NCBI GenBank assembly: GCA_001598975.1
Contig: BBXU01000136.1
Location: 1 to 64,000, forward strand
DNA length: 64,000 nucleotides
Source: Parachlorella kessleri
Lineage: Eukaryota; Chlorophyta; Trebouxiophyceae; Chlorellales; Chlorellaceae
Direction of reading: 5' to 3'
The notes beneath the pieces were generated by a model. It made no database searches and was not told where the DNA came from. It saw only the letters and a list, made by a program, of their open reading frames with translations. How positions within the stretch are numbered: the stretch's first letter is position 1; every line of letters starts with the position of its first letter. Position numbers and translations under genes: made by a program. Shown one piece after another: positions 47,188-59,200 of this stretch.

Positions 47188-50100
47188 ATGGACCCTGCAA
47201 GGGCCATCGTGAGTGCCCTGGATACATGTCGCACGTTGACTCCAGAGCAGTACAGCTTCTTGTTGCAACAAGCTGCACAGCATCTCTCTGACAGCACCTG
47301 GCTGGCCAACTGGAGTCTTAACGCTGGCAGGCAGCGAGTTGTTCGGCTAGACAGCCCTACACTGAACTTTGGCAAGGTCTGTGAGGAACTCTTGGCGCCC
47401 GAGGAAAACCACTCTGGAGCACTCTGCGTGCTTGTGGCTGGAGATCTGGAGCAGAAGAGGAAGAAAAGGGCCGGAGGTCTGCCCGAGGGTGTGAAGTATG
47501 AGGGCAACGGCTTTCCTGGCAGGCAAGTATAGCCTGGGCAAGCTGATGCATGTAACGCATCACCACAGGGTAGCACCCGAATATTTTACACCTCACCGAC
47601 GCATGAAATGCAGCCTTAGGACTATGGGACATGGACCTGCACAAGCACACCTTGAATGAGCATGTATGGCTGTCCCGCAGGATCAATTTCCTGCCCTCTG
47701 ACAGGGCCGTCGTGCCCCTCATAGGGAAGCAGTCAGCAAACTGGGACCGCCTCAAAGGAGACATGGTGACCCACAAGGTTGGTAATGAACGCAATGGTAG
47801 CGCTGCCGAAAGCGTGGCCTCGGCCAGTGTGATGTGGCAGCTGAGACCTTGCAGTAGGGCCTACCAGGGCTGTGGCAAATGGCTGGCAGATTGCAAGGGA
47901 ATGGTCATAGCAACCGAGCACCAAGCAGCGGCAGGATGCGCACAGGAAGCATGCCAATTGACCTGCGATCATTTAGTGTAACGGTTGATTACCGCCTCTG
48001 TGGTTGTTTACTGCCTCTGTGCTTGCAGCTTGTTGCCCCCTTTTCTGATATTGCCCGCTTGTTGCTGCAGCTGGCACCCGCCACACTGCTGTCTGACCCC
48101 TTCCTGTCACGTGCTTTTTCAGCCCCCAATGTATATCAAATGTTGCAGGTGTCTGGGTATCAGGTGAGGTTGGTGGAACTCAACCCTGGCCAGCCCTCTC
48201 GCTCTCAGGTGCTTGCTGCTGCACCGGCAGAGAAAGGCGGCGTGAAGCTCACCCTTGACGAAACCCACCAGTTCAAAAGCGGCCAGGCAACAGTGTCCCT
48301 TATGGGGGTGCACCCAGCAGTTGATGGGGATGTGGAGGTGCACAGGAGGGTGGACGCTGTTTCCTTCATTGTGAAAGGTGGAGTTAGGACTGATAGCATT
48401 GACTTCCCGGCCCTCAATGCTAAGCTGGAGCAGCGCGGCAGCACAGCATATGCAGAGTAAGTCATTGTAAGGGTGCCAGATGTGGCGGTGTGCTACAGTT
48501 GCAGGGGGTCAGCCAAAGTGCACCTCGCAGGCTGGGGGTCAGAGCAGTATAGATCTGCGCTGCTTCCATGGTCTTGCTATCTGAATTGTCCTGCATGCAT
48601 GAGTCCTGCTCTTCCTCACTCTCATGCCCGGCAGTCCAAGACCCCTTGGCTGGATGCGCATGCACTGCATATTTACTGCTGTGTGCCTGCAGGGAGCGCT
48701 ACACCCTCCAGCAGGACTTGTGCATGATCCATATCGTTATGACAGGGGTGTCCCAGCCATCAGGACAGCTCTCAGCAGCTGTAGCCCAACAAAGAGCACT
48801 TGGCAGCATCGCACATGTAATCTCACCCCCTGCAGCAGCGGCTGGCCCTGTGGTCGCCAGGGCAGAACCAGGATCACAAGGACTAGTGCTGCCCTTAGTG
48901 CCTGGCGCAATGGCCCTGGCCCCACCACAGGTGCAGGGAGCTGGTGCCGGGCTATTGCCCTTTGGCATGCAACCCTTGACAGTTGCGCACCGCCTGCTGC
49001 TACCGCACCAGCAGCAGGTGAAACCCATGCAGCAACTGCTGTTCCAGCCACAGCAGCAGCAGCAAGTCCAACAGCAGCAGCAGCAGCACCAATTGCAGCT
49101 GCCGCTGCAGCAACAGCAGCAGCAGCAGCAGCTCAGCGACAATATAGCGCAGCTGCTTCAACCGGCACAGCAGCCTCCTGCTGCTCCTCCGGCCTCCCTC
49201 ACCTCCTCAGGTTTGCTTAAACAGCTGCTCAGGCTAGACCAGCCACCGGCAGCCTCAAATTTGGCCTCGCCTGGTCCGAGGCCAGCAGTGGAGGAGCCGC
49301 CCGACGCAGTGGCCGAAAGCCCTCACAAGGCAAGCAGCAGCGCCGGCGGAGGCGCGGCCTCGAAGAGCCCCAGCTCGGGCCCTGCAGATGCCCTGCCACC
49401 TTCGGCCGTAGCAGGGGCGACAGCTACAAGTGCCCCCAAGCCAGCAAAGAAAAGGGATTACTTTTTCACAGAGAAGGCCACAGTGGGTGGCCCAGACCCC
49501 GGCCGGGCGTTCCACCCAGATCAACAGCTCGTGGTGCAGGGCAGGGCCCTAGTTATAGGAGGGCTGAGGGTGGAGGGGGAGTTAAACCATGTGTCAGATG
49601 CCCGGCGCAAGACCGACATTGTGGTGGTGGGCGAGGTGGAGCTCTGCATGAGGCTAGCTGCAACCATCAGCATCCACACATTCAGGTGAGGGCTTGGAGG
49701 GAGGCATGGAGTCTTTTGGTAGTATTGACAGGCTAATGAGAGCCCTGGAAAAGTATGCACCAGTGCTTCCCTGGGCCTTGGAGCCTTCTATCTAGCTAGG
49801 GCGCTTTAATGTGGATGTTGAAGCTGCAATTGCAACAGTAAAAGGGCGTCCCTCGCCATTGCCTTCTGAAGTGCCAGCATCATCAGAAGGTTTGAGGCCT
49901 TACCTGGCTGCCAGGTAGGGCCTGGCGGTTGGGCCACTGCGCTCACAAGTATGTATGTGCAGGTTCAAGGGCCGCGACGCCAAGCAGCTGGGGTTCATAG
50001 CACAGCAGGTGGCGGAGCAAGTGCAGCAGTGTGGGGCGGAGCACTTCAACCTGGTCAAGAAGGACGCCAATGGGGAGCTGTGCCTGGACCTCATCGGCCA

Positions 50101-53100
50101 CTTGGCAATGCTCCATGGGGCCGTGCAGGGAATCATCCAGGGCCATGTACAAAAGAGGCAAGTCTAGGCTAGTCTCGACCTACAGCGTACCGTCACCTGA
50201 CCCTGCTGCTGTGAGGTCCGCACAAGGAGGCCTAGGAACGAGTCAGGATGTGCTAATGCAAGTCTAGGCCTGCTGCGTGGTCTGCGGAGGTGTGTTGCTG
50301 CTGACTCTAGCAATGATGAATCCTAATTACTGCTTTCCATTGGTATATGCGGCGTGCAGTGTATATCTCAGCGTCGGACACAGAGGGTGCGCAGAGCATG
50401 GACACTACAGGTACATGGTAAGCAGGTAGAAGGTTGCCTTCAGGCAGAAGTCTTACCTGGGTCTTGTGCTCTTGTATGACAGAGATCAAGAGGTGGGCCA
50501 AGAGGTTCAGCTGCAATTCCTCATGACGGCGGTGGGGAGCCTAGACTCCCGCCTTGACGGCATGAACGCCCTGCTGAAAAAGCTGCAGCGTGCCATCCAA
50601 GGCGAGGCAACTTCTGCAATGCCTGCCAGCTCAGCAGATGCCAGCGGGCTGGTTGCAGCAGCCTGGACTGGCAGCACCAGCACTGCTAGCAACGGCAGCA
50701 GAGACAGCCTTGCAACCATGCTGGAAGAAGGGGAGGAGTTTGCAGAGAGTGATGCAGAGATGGCAGAGGCAGATGGCACGGAAGGCAGCTGCTCGAGTGG
50801 GGTTGCAGGGGCCGGCAGGGGAGGGCGGCCCTGCATCTTTGCCGGGCTCAGCCCAGATGAGGTGGCTGCAAAACTGCTGCTGATGTTGGGAGAGCAAGCC
50901 CCACAGCTGAAGCTTTACAAGGTAAGCATCACATGTACACACACAGTTCCCACTTGACTAAGATGACTCACCTGGCATGCACTGCACAGGAGCTCTTTGC
51001 ATGGCTCATGAGCAAGCAAGCCGCCCCTGACCACCCAACATGTTCGAGTCAAGGCATGGCTTGGAAGAGTCAAACTGGTATTGACAATGAAGTTGTGAAT
51101 TCCTGGCTGCAGAAGTTTGCAGAACAACTGGGCCCCGAGGCCATGCAAGAGCTGTATGAGGCTGCCACTGGTGGTCCAGCTGAGCTGACTGCCAAGGCTG
51201 ACAGGCAGCGCAGCCTGGGTGGGCAGTTCATCCGCCTGGCCAAGAAGAGGATCCACGCTGACAAGATCAGGTGTGCACGCACCGGCACGAGCCTGTCTGG
51301 AAGTTGGGTCGGTTTGGGTGGCCTGCCCCTAGCTACTTGTTGTGTGCCAGGCTAGAGACCTTGCTAGCATTTGCCAAGGGCACAGCTTGGCATGCAAATC
51401 GGCACGTGAGTAACCTACCTTGCAAGGGAGGTGCCTTGTGCGAGCGCTGGCCCGTACATCATGCGCCGCCCGCGCGCAGGAAGGAGGCCGCCGCTGCCAG
51501 CGGGCTGTCGGAAGCTCAGCTGCGGTCCTACCAGCAGCAGGTGGTTGAAGTGGCTCGCACGGGCGCCAACCTCATAGTTGTGGCCCCGACCGGCTCTGGC
51601 AAGACGGCCATAGTCATCAGGCACGCGGCTGTGGTCCTGGACGAGGACCCCAAACAGCGCATTGTGTTCCTGGCGCCCACTGTGGCCCTGGCACAGCAGC
51701 AAGCAGGTGGGGAGCAAGGGATGGGTCAGCTCTGCAGGGTTTAAGCGCTCCAGATGATGGGCTCCCCTAGCCGCGAAGGCCGTGTGCTGTAGTCTCCTAT
51801 AACTGAGTCTCCTTTCAAGTGTGCCTGCACAGGCTGGGGTGGTGTGTGATGTACTGTGCACAAGTTCAGCCAGTGGCAGCTTGGCATCCTGCTGCCCTGA
51901 GAGCCTGGCCAGTTTGTCTTTCCCAAGCACAATTGGCTTGCGTCAGCCGTCTTGCAACTGCATGTTTTCTGCCATCGTTCTGTGCTTCGCCACCAGTAGC
52001 CTGAGTCTGCCCACGACCGCACCAGGATGGTAAAAGATATCCAGCCTGAAGAAGCGCCAAGGGTGGCTGCATAGGTGCTTTCCTGGCCATGGCGCCCTTC
52101 AGCATCGGCAAATACCAGGTGGACTGCCGCTGCGGTGAGGACCCGATCACCCCGCGCGAGTGGGAGGGCGTGCTGCGCCGCACACATGTCCTGGTGATGA
52201 CGCCGCAGTCGCTCCTCAACCTCCTGGAGACTGGCCATGCCCACATGGACCAAATCAACCTGCTGGTAAGCCGTACCAATAGTTGCTGCTGGGCTTGGAA
52301 CCCCCAACCGTATGGTGCATCTGTCATTGTTCTTCCTTTTCTCGACCATTGGCAAAGCCTGCATGCACATGCATCCAGCACGTCCCCACGGGCATTGATG
52401 AGTTGTCACATGTTTTGGTCAGACAGAACCAGCAAGGCTATGGTTGTGCCGGGCTTGCAGCTGCTGGATGAGTGCCACCATGCCAAGGACGACCACCCCA
52501 CCGCCAAGGTGCTGCAGTATTACCACAAGTCGTCCCAGCAAACCCAGCTCATCGGCCTCACTGCCTCACCCACCAGCAAAGGCAGCATGGTGGGTAGCCC
52601 TGTAGTGCGAGGTATCTGTGGGTGCTCGGTGTAGCCTAGTCGCGGAGCAAAGCCATGCAGCTATGTCGTGCTGGTTGCCATGCCCGCTGATGAGGTGTGA
52701 CTCGAGGCTTGCTAAAAACGTGGTTACGCATATCGTCATGGTGTTTGCAGGACGGCACATACCAGGGGCTTCTCAGCCTGAGAGCCAACCTGGACGCCAC
52801 TTACGTCATCCTGGACAAGGACAACCCTGACATACGGGTAAGCGCAGCCAGTGTGACCGAGAACGATGCAGTCGCTGACCAGTTCAGAAGTTACAGTGGA
52901 CGAGTGCAGTTATCAGCTGGTTGGAAGGCGCAGCTGAGTGTCCCCAGTGGGAAGGTTGCATGACAGTAGGGCAACAACGGCTACCAGTTGCTCGCAATGG
53001 CTGGCTGTGCAGGAGTTTGTGCCCAAGGTCAACGAGAGGCCCCCTCTGTGGGTGTATCCACGCCAGGAGGACCGCCAGCTGGCACGGCAGCTGGGCGCGT

Positions 53101-55433
53101 TTGTCCTGCTGGCGGTGGAGCAGCTGGAGGCCATCATCACCATGCCAGGTGGGGCAGGGTGCCTGCTAAGTGCTGCTCTGCTTCCAAGTGCGTCTGCATG
53201 ATTCGATGGATTGGTTCTGGCATGAGATTCTGCAAAGTTTTGTGATTTGCCAGGTCCCGAGGCGACTCCCCATGGGACCTGTGCGGTACGCTTTTCACCC
53301 CATGCAAGCGCCTGCTCCCCCGTGCAGAGGAGCAGCGGATACCCCGGGAGGTCCGAGAGTTGCTGGCTGACGGGCGCTGGTGCACCACAGCAGCTACCTG
53401 GTGCCTGAAGGCGGGCGGCCGCCTGCAAGCAGCGGAGTACGCCTCAGACGATCGCCACGATCTCACCTGCTGCCTGCTGCTGGTCCGCGGCGCTGTGAAT
53501 GCGCTGGCACTAGTTGGCGACACTGGCTATGAAGCTGCCGTCCGACACTTGTCCAAGGAGTACGCTGCCGTGGCAGAGAAGGTGGGTGAAATCACTTCAG
53601 GTGTGTGATGTGCCGCTTCAATGTGTGACTGTGCGGCCCTATCGCACGGCTTCAGTGACGGTGCTCCCACTCAAGCTTAATGCTGTGATATGAATGTGTG
53701 AGCTGTGCACAGCTACAGCTGCCGGTCATACATACCGTACCCTACATCGTCGTACTGTGCCTTCCTCATCTGCAGGTGGTAGACTCCCTGGAGCAGTTGG
53801 GTCCAGCCCTGGCCTCAGGCCATGGCAGCAGCCGCTTCCCTCGGACCCTGGAGCTGCTGCGGCGCCTGCTCAGCTCAGCTTTGGACCTGCGGACCTTGCA
53901 GGAAGCTTACCGGTGCGTCCAGTGCACCTAACCTAGCATGTGTTCAGTGTTTCCTGCAGGCGCACTGCGGCAGCCCAATTTCTGGGCCCCCGCGGGACAC
54001 ACATTTCTTTGTTATTACGCACATGTGAGGTCCTATTGCGTGGGCTGAGCAGGCTCAACTGCAAGCAACTGCCGTTCGACACCATTTGCCAGGGTTGCTG
54101 ATGCTTCGGGAGGGCGTGCGTCTTGTAGGTCCTCCTTCGCTGGCATCTCCCGCCACCCCAAGTTTTTGAAGCTACGCGAGGTGCTGCTAGAGAGGGCCGC
54201 CCTCCCAGCCTTCCACGGCATTGTGTTTGCCCGCACCCGCGAGGCGGTGCGCTCCCTGACCCGGCTGATCAAGGGTTGCCCAGACCTGCAGTTCCTGGAG
54301 GCGAGTAGGCTTGGCGCTCATTGCCCAACTTGCCAGTGATGGTGTAGAGTGGACTGCAGCATTGGCATGATGTAGTGAGTGGGCGCTGCTTCTGGCACTG
54401 CGGATGCAACATGTTTGGCTGCCAGGCACCGCCCATGGGGTAAGGCTTGTGTGCCAGGAAGACAGGACTGGCCAGGCATTGAAGCATCCTGTCCCTGTCC
54501 TGAGGAGTCAGGGCCCGAAAAGCTAGGTACAAGACTTGCACGTGTAACTGCAGGTGTATGCCTTCATGGGCCATGGGGGCCGCACAGGCGAGGGCGGCGC
54601 CAAGGGCATGCGAGTCAAGGAGCAGCAGCAGGTCATGGAGCGCTTCAAAGCACCAGGTGGGCGGCACATAGGGGCTTGCCTGCCAGAGCTAGCTTCCAGG
54701 CAGCGTGGCCAGCTCCTGTGGGGTCGGTCCTGCTGGGTTCCAGCGACGTCCATGACGTTGGCTAATTGGGCACAAGCCTTGCTGCAGGGCGGAAGCTGCT
54801 GGTGTCCACCTCAGCGGGCGAGGAGGGCATCGACGTCCCCAACTGCGAGTTTGTGGTGCGGTACACAGCTACACAGACAGGTAAGTGCCCTTGCTGAGAG
54901 ATATGTTGCCAGGGGCAGCTTGAGATGCGTGTCATGCGGATAACCTTTCTTGGGTACACACTTGCTCAGGTTTCTGCGGTGATGGGGGATCGGCCCTTTT
55001 ATGGTAATCGGCCATTTTGACAGCCTGTTGCAGCTGCGTGCATGCCAATTACCCTGCAAGTAATAATTGCAATCGCGCTATGGTGCAGGGCGGGAGCTCA
55101 TCCAATCCAGGGGGAGGGCACGGATGGCTGCCAGCGAGTATATCCAGATCCTGGAAGCGGGTGGGCAGGTGTGCCAAAGTGGACCACTCACAACCATGTA
55201 TTCTGACCTACATATGTATACAGATACACAGGGCAGGTTGGCATGTCAGTTGCAAGCACCTGGTCCATAGGTGAGAGCTGCAACGAACGAGTAGAACCCG
55301 CCCTGATGTTTGGATTACTGAGGGGCGAGTTTGTGCCTGGGTGCAGGAACAACAGCTGTCCTTCAAGTCAGCTCGCGAGGAGGCCAACCTTCACAGCGCC
55401 CTCCAGCATATAGAGGCAGTTAGGATTGCCTGA
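47188..55433 (+). CDS. Peptidase-S74-type self-cleaving chaperone protein, apparently fused to a RIG-I/Dicer-like DExH helicase
   Basis: Modelled as one gene. N-terminal exons (47188-47522, about 47680-47778, about 48029-48458) encode an unrecognised globular region (INFLPSDRAVVP, NVYQMLQVSGY, QATVSLMGVHPAVDG). Exon about 48694-49686 adds a Gln-rich tract and a S74 intramolecular-chaperone start with HVSDARRK. Exon 49964-50157 continues it (FKGRDAKQLGFIAQQVAEQ). A GC donor (AG|GCAAGT, 50158) joins in phase to 50483-50921, a coiled coil (LDSRLDGMNALLKKLQ). Later exons form a superfamily-2 helicase with YQQQVVEVARTG, APTGSGKT, VLVMTPQSLL, DECHHA, GLTASPTSKG, GIVFARTREAV, STSAGEEGIDVPN and QSRGRARM. 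It ends SALQHIEAVRIA. The helicase resembles RIG-I/MDA5 and Dicer N-termini; no RNase III, PAZ or CARD was seen. If the 50158 splice is wrong, these are two genes, the first ending at 50167. Confidence 0.65.
49051..49135 (+). repeat. Coding CAG/poly-Gln tract
   Basis: Imperfect CAG repeats encode runs of up to about eight Gln interrupted by Val, His, Leu and Pro. They lie between the N-terminal region and the S74 domain. Low-complexity linkers of this kind are common in transcription regulators, but no DNA-binding domain was identified here. Confidence 0.9.
49510..50157 (+). other. Peptidase S74 / intramolecular chaperone domain
   Basis: Domain entry. LVVQGRALVIGGLRVEGEL leads into VSDARRK, with Ser at 49594-49596 and Lys at 49609-49611. 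This S-x4-K spacing matches the catalytic dyad of phage endosialidase chaperones and animal MYRF. After one intron, FRFKGRDAKQLGFIAQQV matches the family's Y-R-Y-K and G-x-IAQEV block. Expected behaviour is trimerisation followed by self-cleavage just before the Ser. Confidence 0.75.
51482..55433 (+). other. RIG-I/Dicer-type DExH helicase domain
   Basis: Domain entry. Walker A APTGSGKT is at 51583-51606, the DECH box at 52467-52478 and motif VI QSRGRAR at 55103-55123. Between the two RecA-like halves lies a helical insert (VYPRQEDRQLARQLGAF, REVRELLADGRW), as in RLR/Dicer helicases. A HGG...QQQVMERFKAPG block precedes motif V. The family unwinds or translocates on double-stranded RNA. Confidence 0.85.
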
Positions 55434-55676
55434 AGCAGTCAGGCAACCAGCGAAGCGCAGGAGTTCAACCAAGTTAGCCTGTTGTGAGCAGCAAGCTTGC
55501 CTAAAGGAAGTGTTGCTGCTGCTTGCTCGCCCAGATGGGTTGCTTGGAGGTGTTTTCTGCTGGACAGGATGCATACCACTTGTTGCCTGAACTTGTCACC
55601 CAGGTAGCCTATGCCTGGCTGTGCAGCCCTTTCAAGAGGTCCAACTGTCGTGGCTGATACCACACCATGCCCACCG

Positions 55677-55712
55677 GTGGTACCCACGGTACCCACACTG
55701 GTACCCACCGTA
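55677..55712. repeat. GGTACCCAC short tandem/palindromic cluster
   Basis: Three GGTACCC copies within 36 bases (GGTACCCACGGTACCCAC and a third), each a near-palindrome. Function unknown. Confidence 0.75.
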
Positions 55713-55984
55713 CGATGAAGGCGGCAGTCGGCACGACCTCACTGAGCGGCTTCAAGCTAAGTTAGCACCCTGGCTCACAAACTCCAAAACTCAGGTATCG
55801 CCAGCCACCTGTTGGCCTACCAAGCTCATGTGCATACATGTGCTTCTCTTGGCTGCCTGACCACAAGCTTGCCACTGTGATACAAACAGGACAAGGGCAA
55901 CAACCCTTCCAGTGCCGTCGAACTAGGTGAGGAAATGTACAATCTTACTCGTTCACCACCATGATGACGCAATGACAATAAGTC

Positions 55985-56045
55985 GCATAGAACTCTGTCA
56001 GCCCAGTGTACCCGTACCTCCTCTCTGATCGCATCATCTGCCACC
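55985..56045. repeat. Dispersed repeat copy 2
   Basis: Near-identical to the segment at 4008-4068: CTGTCAGCCCAGTGTACCCG, then TACCTCCTCTCTGAT. Same orientation. Confidence 0.6.
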
Positions 56046-56208
56046 CCAAATAATGACAATGACTCGAGCCCCAGATCTCTGACATGTTGACACTTGGCAG
56101 CAGGGGACAGCGTTCACTTTTGGGCGCTGGCGTACCGCCGTGTTCCAACAAGTTGCCAGAATGGAGCAAGTCCACCTCGTTTCATGCTTGATCGGACGGA
56201 AATAAGTT

Positions 56209-59200
56209 ATGGAAGCTCCTCTGAACTCGCCAATAGCTCTCTTTGGCCCCAAGAGGGCTCCTGCTCTCAACCTCGCTGGCGCTGTCCTTGTTATCTGCGC
56301 TTTCTTTGTCCTCCCGTCGCCACTAGAACCGGCACTATGGTCTGTCGAAGCAAAGCTTGCCCCCATAGCCTTCAGAACGGGGGAAGCTCCTGGGGAAGCT
56401 GCCAGAGGAAAGAAGATGTTGCTCGAGCAGGGGCTGCCATTGTCCAGCATAGAGGTAAAGCAACACCGCGGGGCTCAACTAGGTGCTCGCTGCTCGCTGC
56501 ACGGGGCGGTAGGACGTCTCTAGTATACGTGGGCTGGACCCGGAAGTGTCTGGTCCTGACCCTACAATGACATTTCAACGGATCTTGCTGTTGGCTGACA
56601 CGGAACGTTGTTTCCAAGCCGCTATCGAGGTAACTCCGTGCTCCATTGGTGCAGTGCATAGAAGAAGAGGGCCGGCTACATGACGAGCAGCGGGTGTGCT
56701 GGTTCCGCAACGTCTTTTATAGGCAAGGCCGTCTGCACTATGTTTCTCCAGGTGGGTTAGTCAGCGGACAAGCAGTTTCTACACTCCACGACCGCAGCAC
56801 GTGGGCAGTAGAGCCGATGCTGGTACGACAGTGCTGTGGGTCTGTTGCGCAGTGTCCGTCTTTTCCTGGTCGTAGCCTGTAACGGTACTTCATCTATCAA
56901 GTGGGGTACACAAGCTGGGTAACCCTCGTAGTTTAGGGGATGAGCCCACCGCCGCTGCCAGAACAGGAGGTCTTTGAGCCGCCAAAGGGAGACAGTCCAA
57001 GGCGCACTTACCTTGCTGGCAGAAGGTTGCCATTGGTTGGTGGGAGAGGCATCTAAGTTCAGCAGCTCCAGCTGCTTGGCTGCTGAGCGTGGGCGCGGCG
57101 CGGGAAGCGAGGCGGGGGAGGGGGGGGGGCACATACGCCTTGTGAGTTTAGTGTTGGATCAGGGGCCACCCAGGCTGATGTATCCCGAGCTAGCAGTCCT
57201 TGCAAGCTTTGGATCCAGCCCTGCCGGTGGGGGAGCTTGACCTGTCGCGCCCACGCTATGGTGTTGCAGACACAAACGTCACGCTTCCGAGGATAGCTGT
57301 GCGGTTCGGAGTAAATGACAACAGCACCGGCTTCCTTAACCCGGTAGTGATCAGGCCGGAAGACGTGGAGCTCAATGAAACTGAGGTGAGGCAACTCAAC
57401 GTGTTGCGGACGCCTTGCCTTGGAATTTTTGGTTGATTCGGCCTCTATTTACTAATGTGTGGATCGGGCAGCCAGCCCCACCCCTGCAGTGCCTAGCTCG
57501 TAGCCTCTGGCGCACTCAGAAGCTTAGGAGACGCTTTTATCCAAATTTGGTAGTGTGTCTGCATGGTGGGGCCCATTAAACGTAAACTCGCGATTGCGTT
57601 TTCAGGTTATCATGTTTGAGGAGGACACGGAAGTTTACATGTGGTCTACCATACCGGAAAGCAACTGGTAAGCTCCTCCTCGCCCTGCAAGAGAGCCACG
57701 ACTGCCGTTCAATACTGGGGCGCATGGTGCCATCCTGGTCGGGGTGCCTCCCCTTCGAGCTAAGAAGCTGCAGCCCTGAGGAGCACCTTGCTTCACCCCG
57801 CGCTGCAGGGGCCATCTGGTTGGGGAGTACCAGCCTACACTCCACTCCACCCTTTGCAAGTACATGGGTGAGCACGGCAGGGCCATCCGTATCTCTTCCC
57901 ATTTGATGCCTCCCTGGCAGGCAGGGGCCCCCATGTTTGTCTTTGGCTTTGCCTAGCTGTGCAGCGTCCTCAGCGTCCTGCCGCACTGGCCTAGCTGCCA
58001 TGAGCACCCACTGGAAGTGGCCCGGGGACACCACATCTCGGTGAACTCACTTGCTCCCATGGTTGGTGAGACTGCTGCAGGGCACTGTAGATACCGCGAC
58101 CGCCACAAGGTGCAGCTGCTGGAGATCTTCCCCAACGCGCCCAAATGGGCTGACTGGCTGGTGGAGCTGGACAAGTGCTTCTCCTCCAAACCCAAGGTTG
58201 GTGGCAGCACCTTGGGATCGCAGGAAGCTGGACTGGGGCGGCGCGGGCGATACCTGCAGCGCTGCCTCCGCTGGCAGTGCCTTGCGGAGGCTTGGGCAAA
58301 CAAGTTGGTGCCTGCAAAGGAGGGTGTCGGACGCGTTGATGACGCCTCCCGAAACTCTGGCTTGTGAAGCATCTGGGTGCGGTGGCCCACCTGCAGCACG
58401 TCAGTTAGTTGAGGACACCAAAGGGATGCACCAGGAGTACACCAGGACTAGCTGTATACCATGTTGGAGCACCATTGGAAAGGAAACGAAGTTCTCTAGC
58501 TGTAAGCAAGGGCCTACAGTTTAGCATGGCTCAGTCTGCCATGTACAAGCCTTGGTGCAGATCACCATCCACAGCCCCGACTACCATGGGAAGGTGGTCT
58601 ACATCAAGAAGGGGCTGGCGGGCGTGGGGGCCGAGTGTCGAGCGCGGCTGTTCTGCTCGGGCGAGGCAGAGACACTGTGAGTGTGAAGGCCTTTTGCTGA
58701 TGGACCTGTCTGCCTCGGGTTGTGGGCTGTGTGCAACCTTCAATGGGAGGCAGGTCTCAGGCTTGCAAGCCCACCACCTTGAAAATGGTTCTGCTCATGG
58801 TCTTTTAATAGCTACCTGTGCATAAGCAGCTGCGAGATAGTCATTGCAAGTGCGCGCCTATAGCAGCCGCAAAAAAGCACTGTATAAAGCGGCGGTTAGT
58901 GTGGTATCTGCTAGCCACTTAGCAGCTACCTGGCTGCAGCTAACCCAGGCATGTGTTGGTGGTGCAGTGGGGGCCACAAGGGTCACAAGCCCATGCAGCC
59001 GGCCATGATGGCTAGCCACCGGCAGCGCATGGCGCAGTGTCTCGGGTTCGATGCCGGCCGCACAGCAAGGGTGGAGCCCCTACGTATGGTTGTTGTTGAC
59101 CGCCACTACCGTTCAGGTGGGTGGGTGGGTTCGAGCTGGCTCCTTAGCTGCACGGCAGGATGGTCGTGTGCATGTGCTGTATAATGGAAGTGTATCAGCT

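Larger units (their letters stand above)
55434..56208. other. Intergenic region with short GGTACCC repeats
   Basis: No exon recognised. It contains a cluster of GGTACCCAC repeats (55677-55712) and the second copy of the dispersed repeat (about 55985-56045). Confidence 0.5.

Noticed and set aside
49051..49135. CRISPR-like or noncoding repeat
   Set aside because: It is a coding CAG/Gln tract in an open exon, without spacers.
47188..50167. Reading the S74 gene as a MYRF (NDT80) transcription factor
   Set aside because: Chaperone and cleavage motifs match MYRF, but no NDT80 DNA-binding motif was found in the N-terminal exons.
51482..55433. Full Dicer
   Set aside because: No PAZ, RNase III or dsRBD motif follows motif VI; the frame stops about 60 codons later.
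59041..59062. tRNA-like GGTTCGATGCC T-loop
   Set aside because: It is inside a GT61 exon (QCLGFDAGRTARV) and no acceptor or anticodon stem pairs with it.
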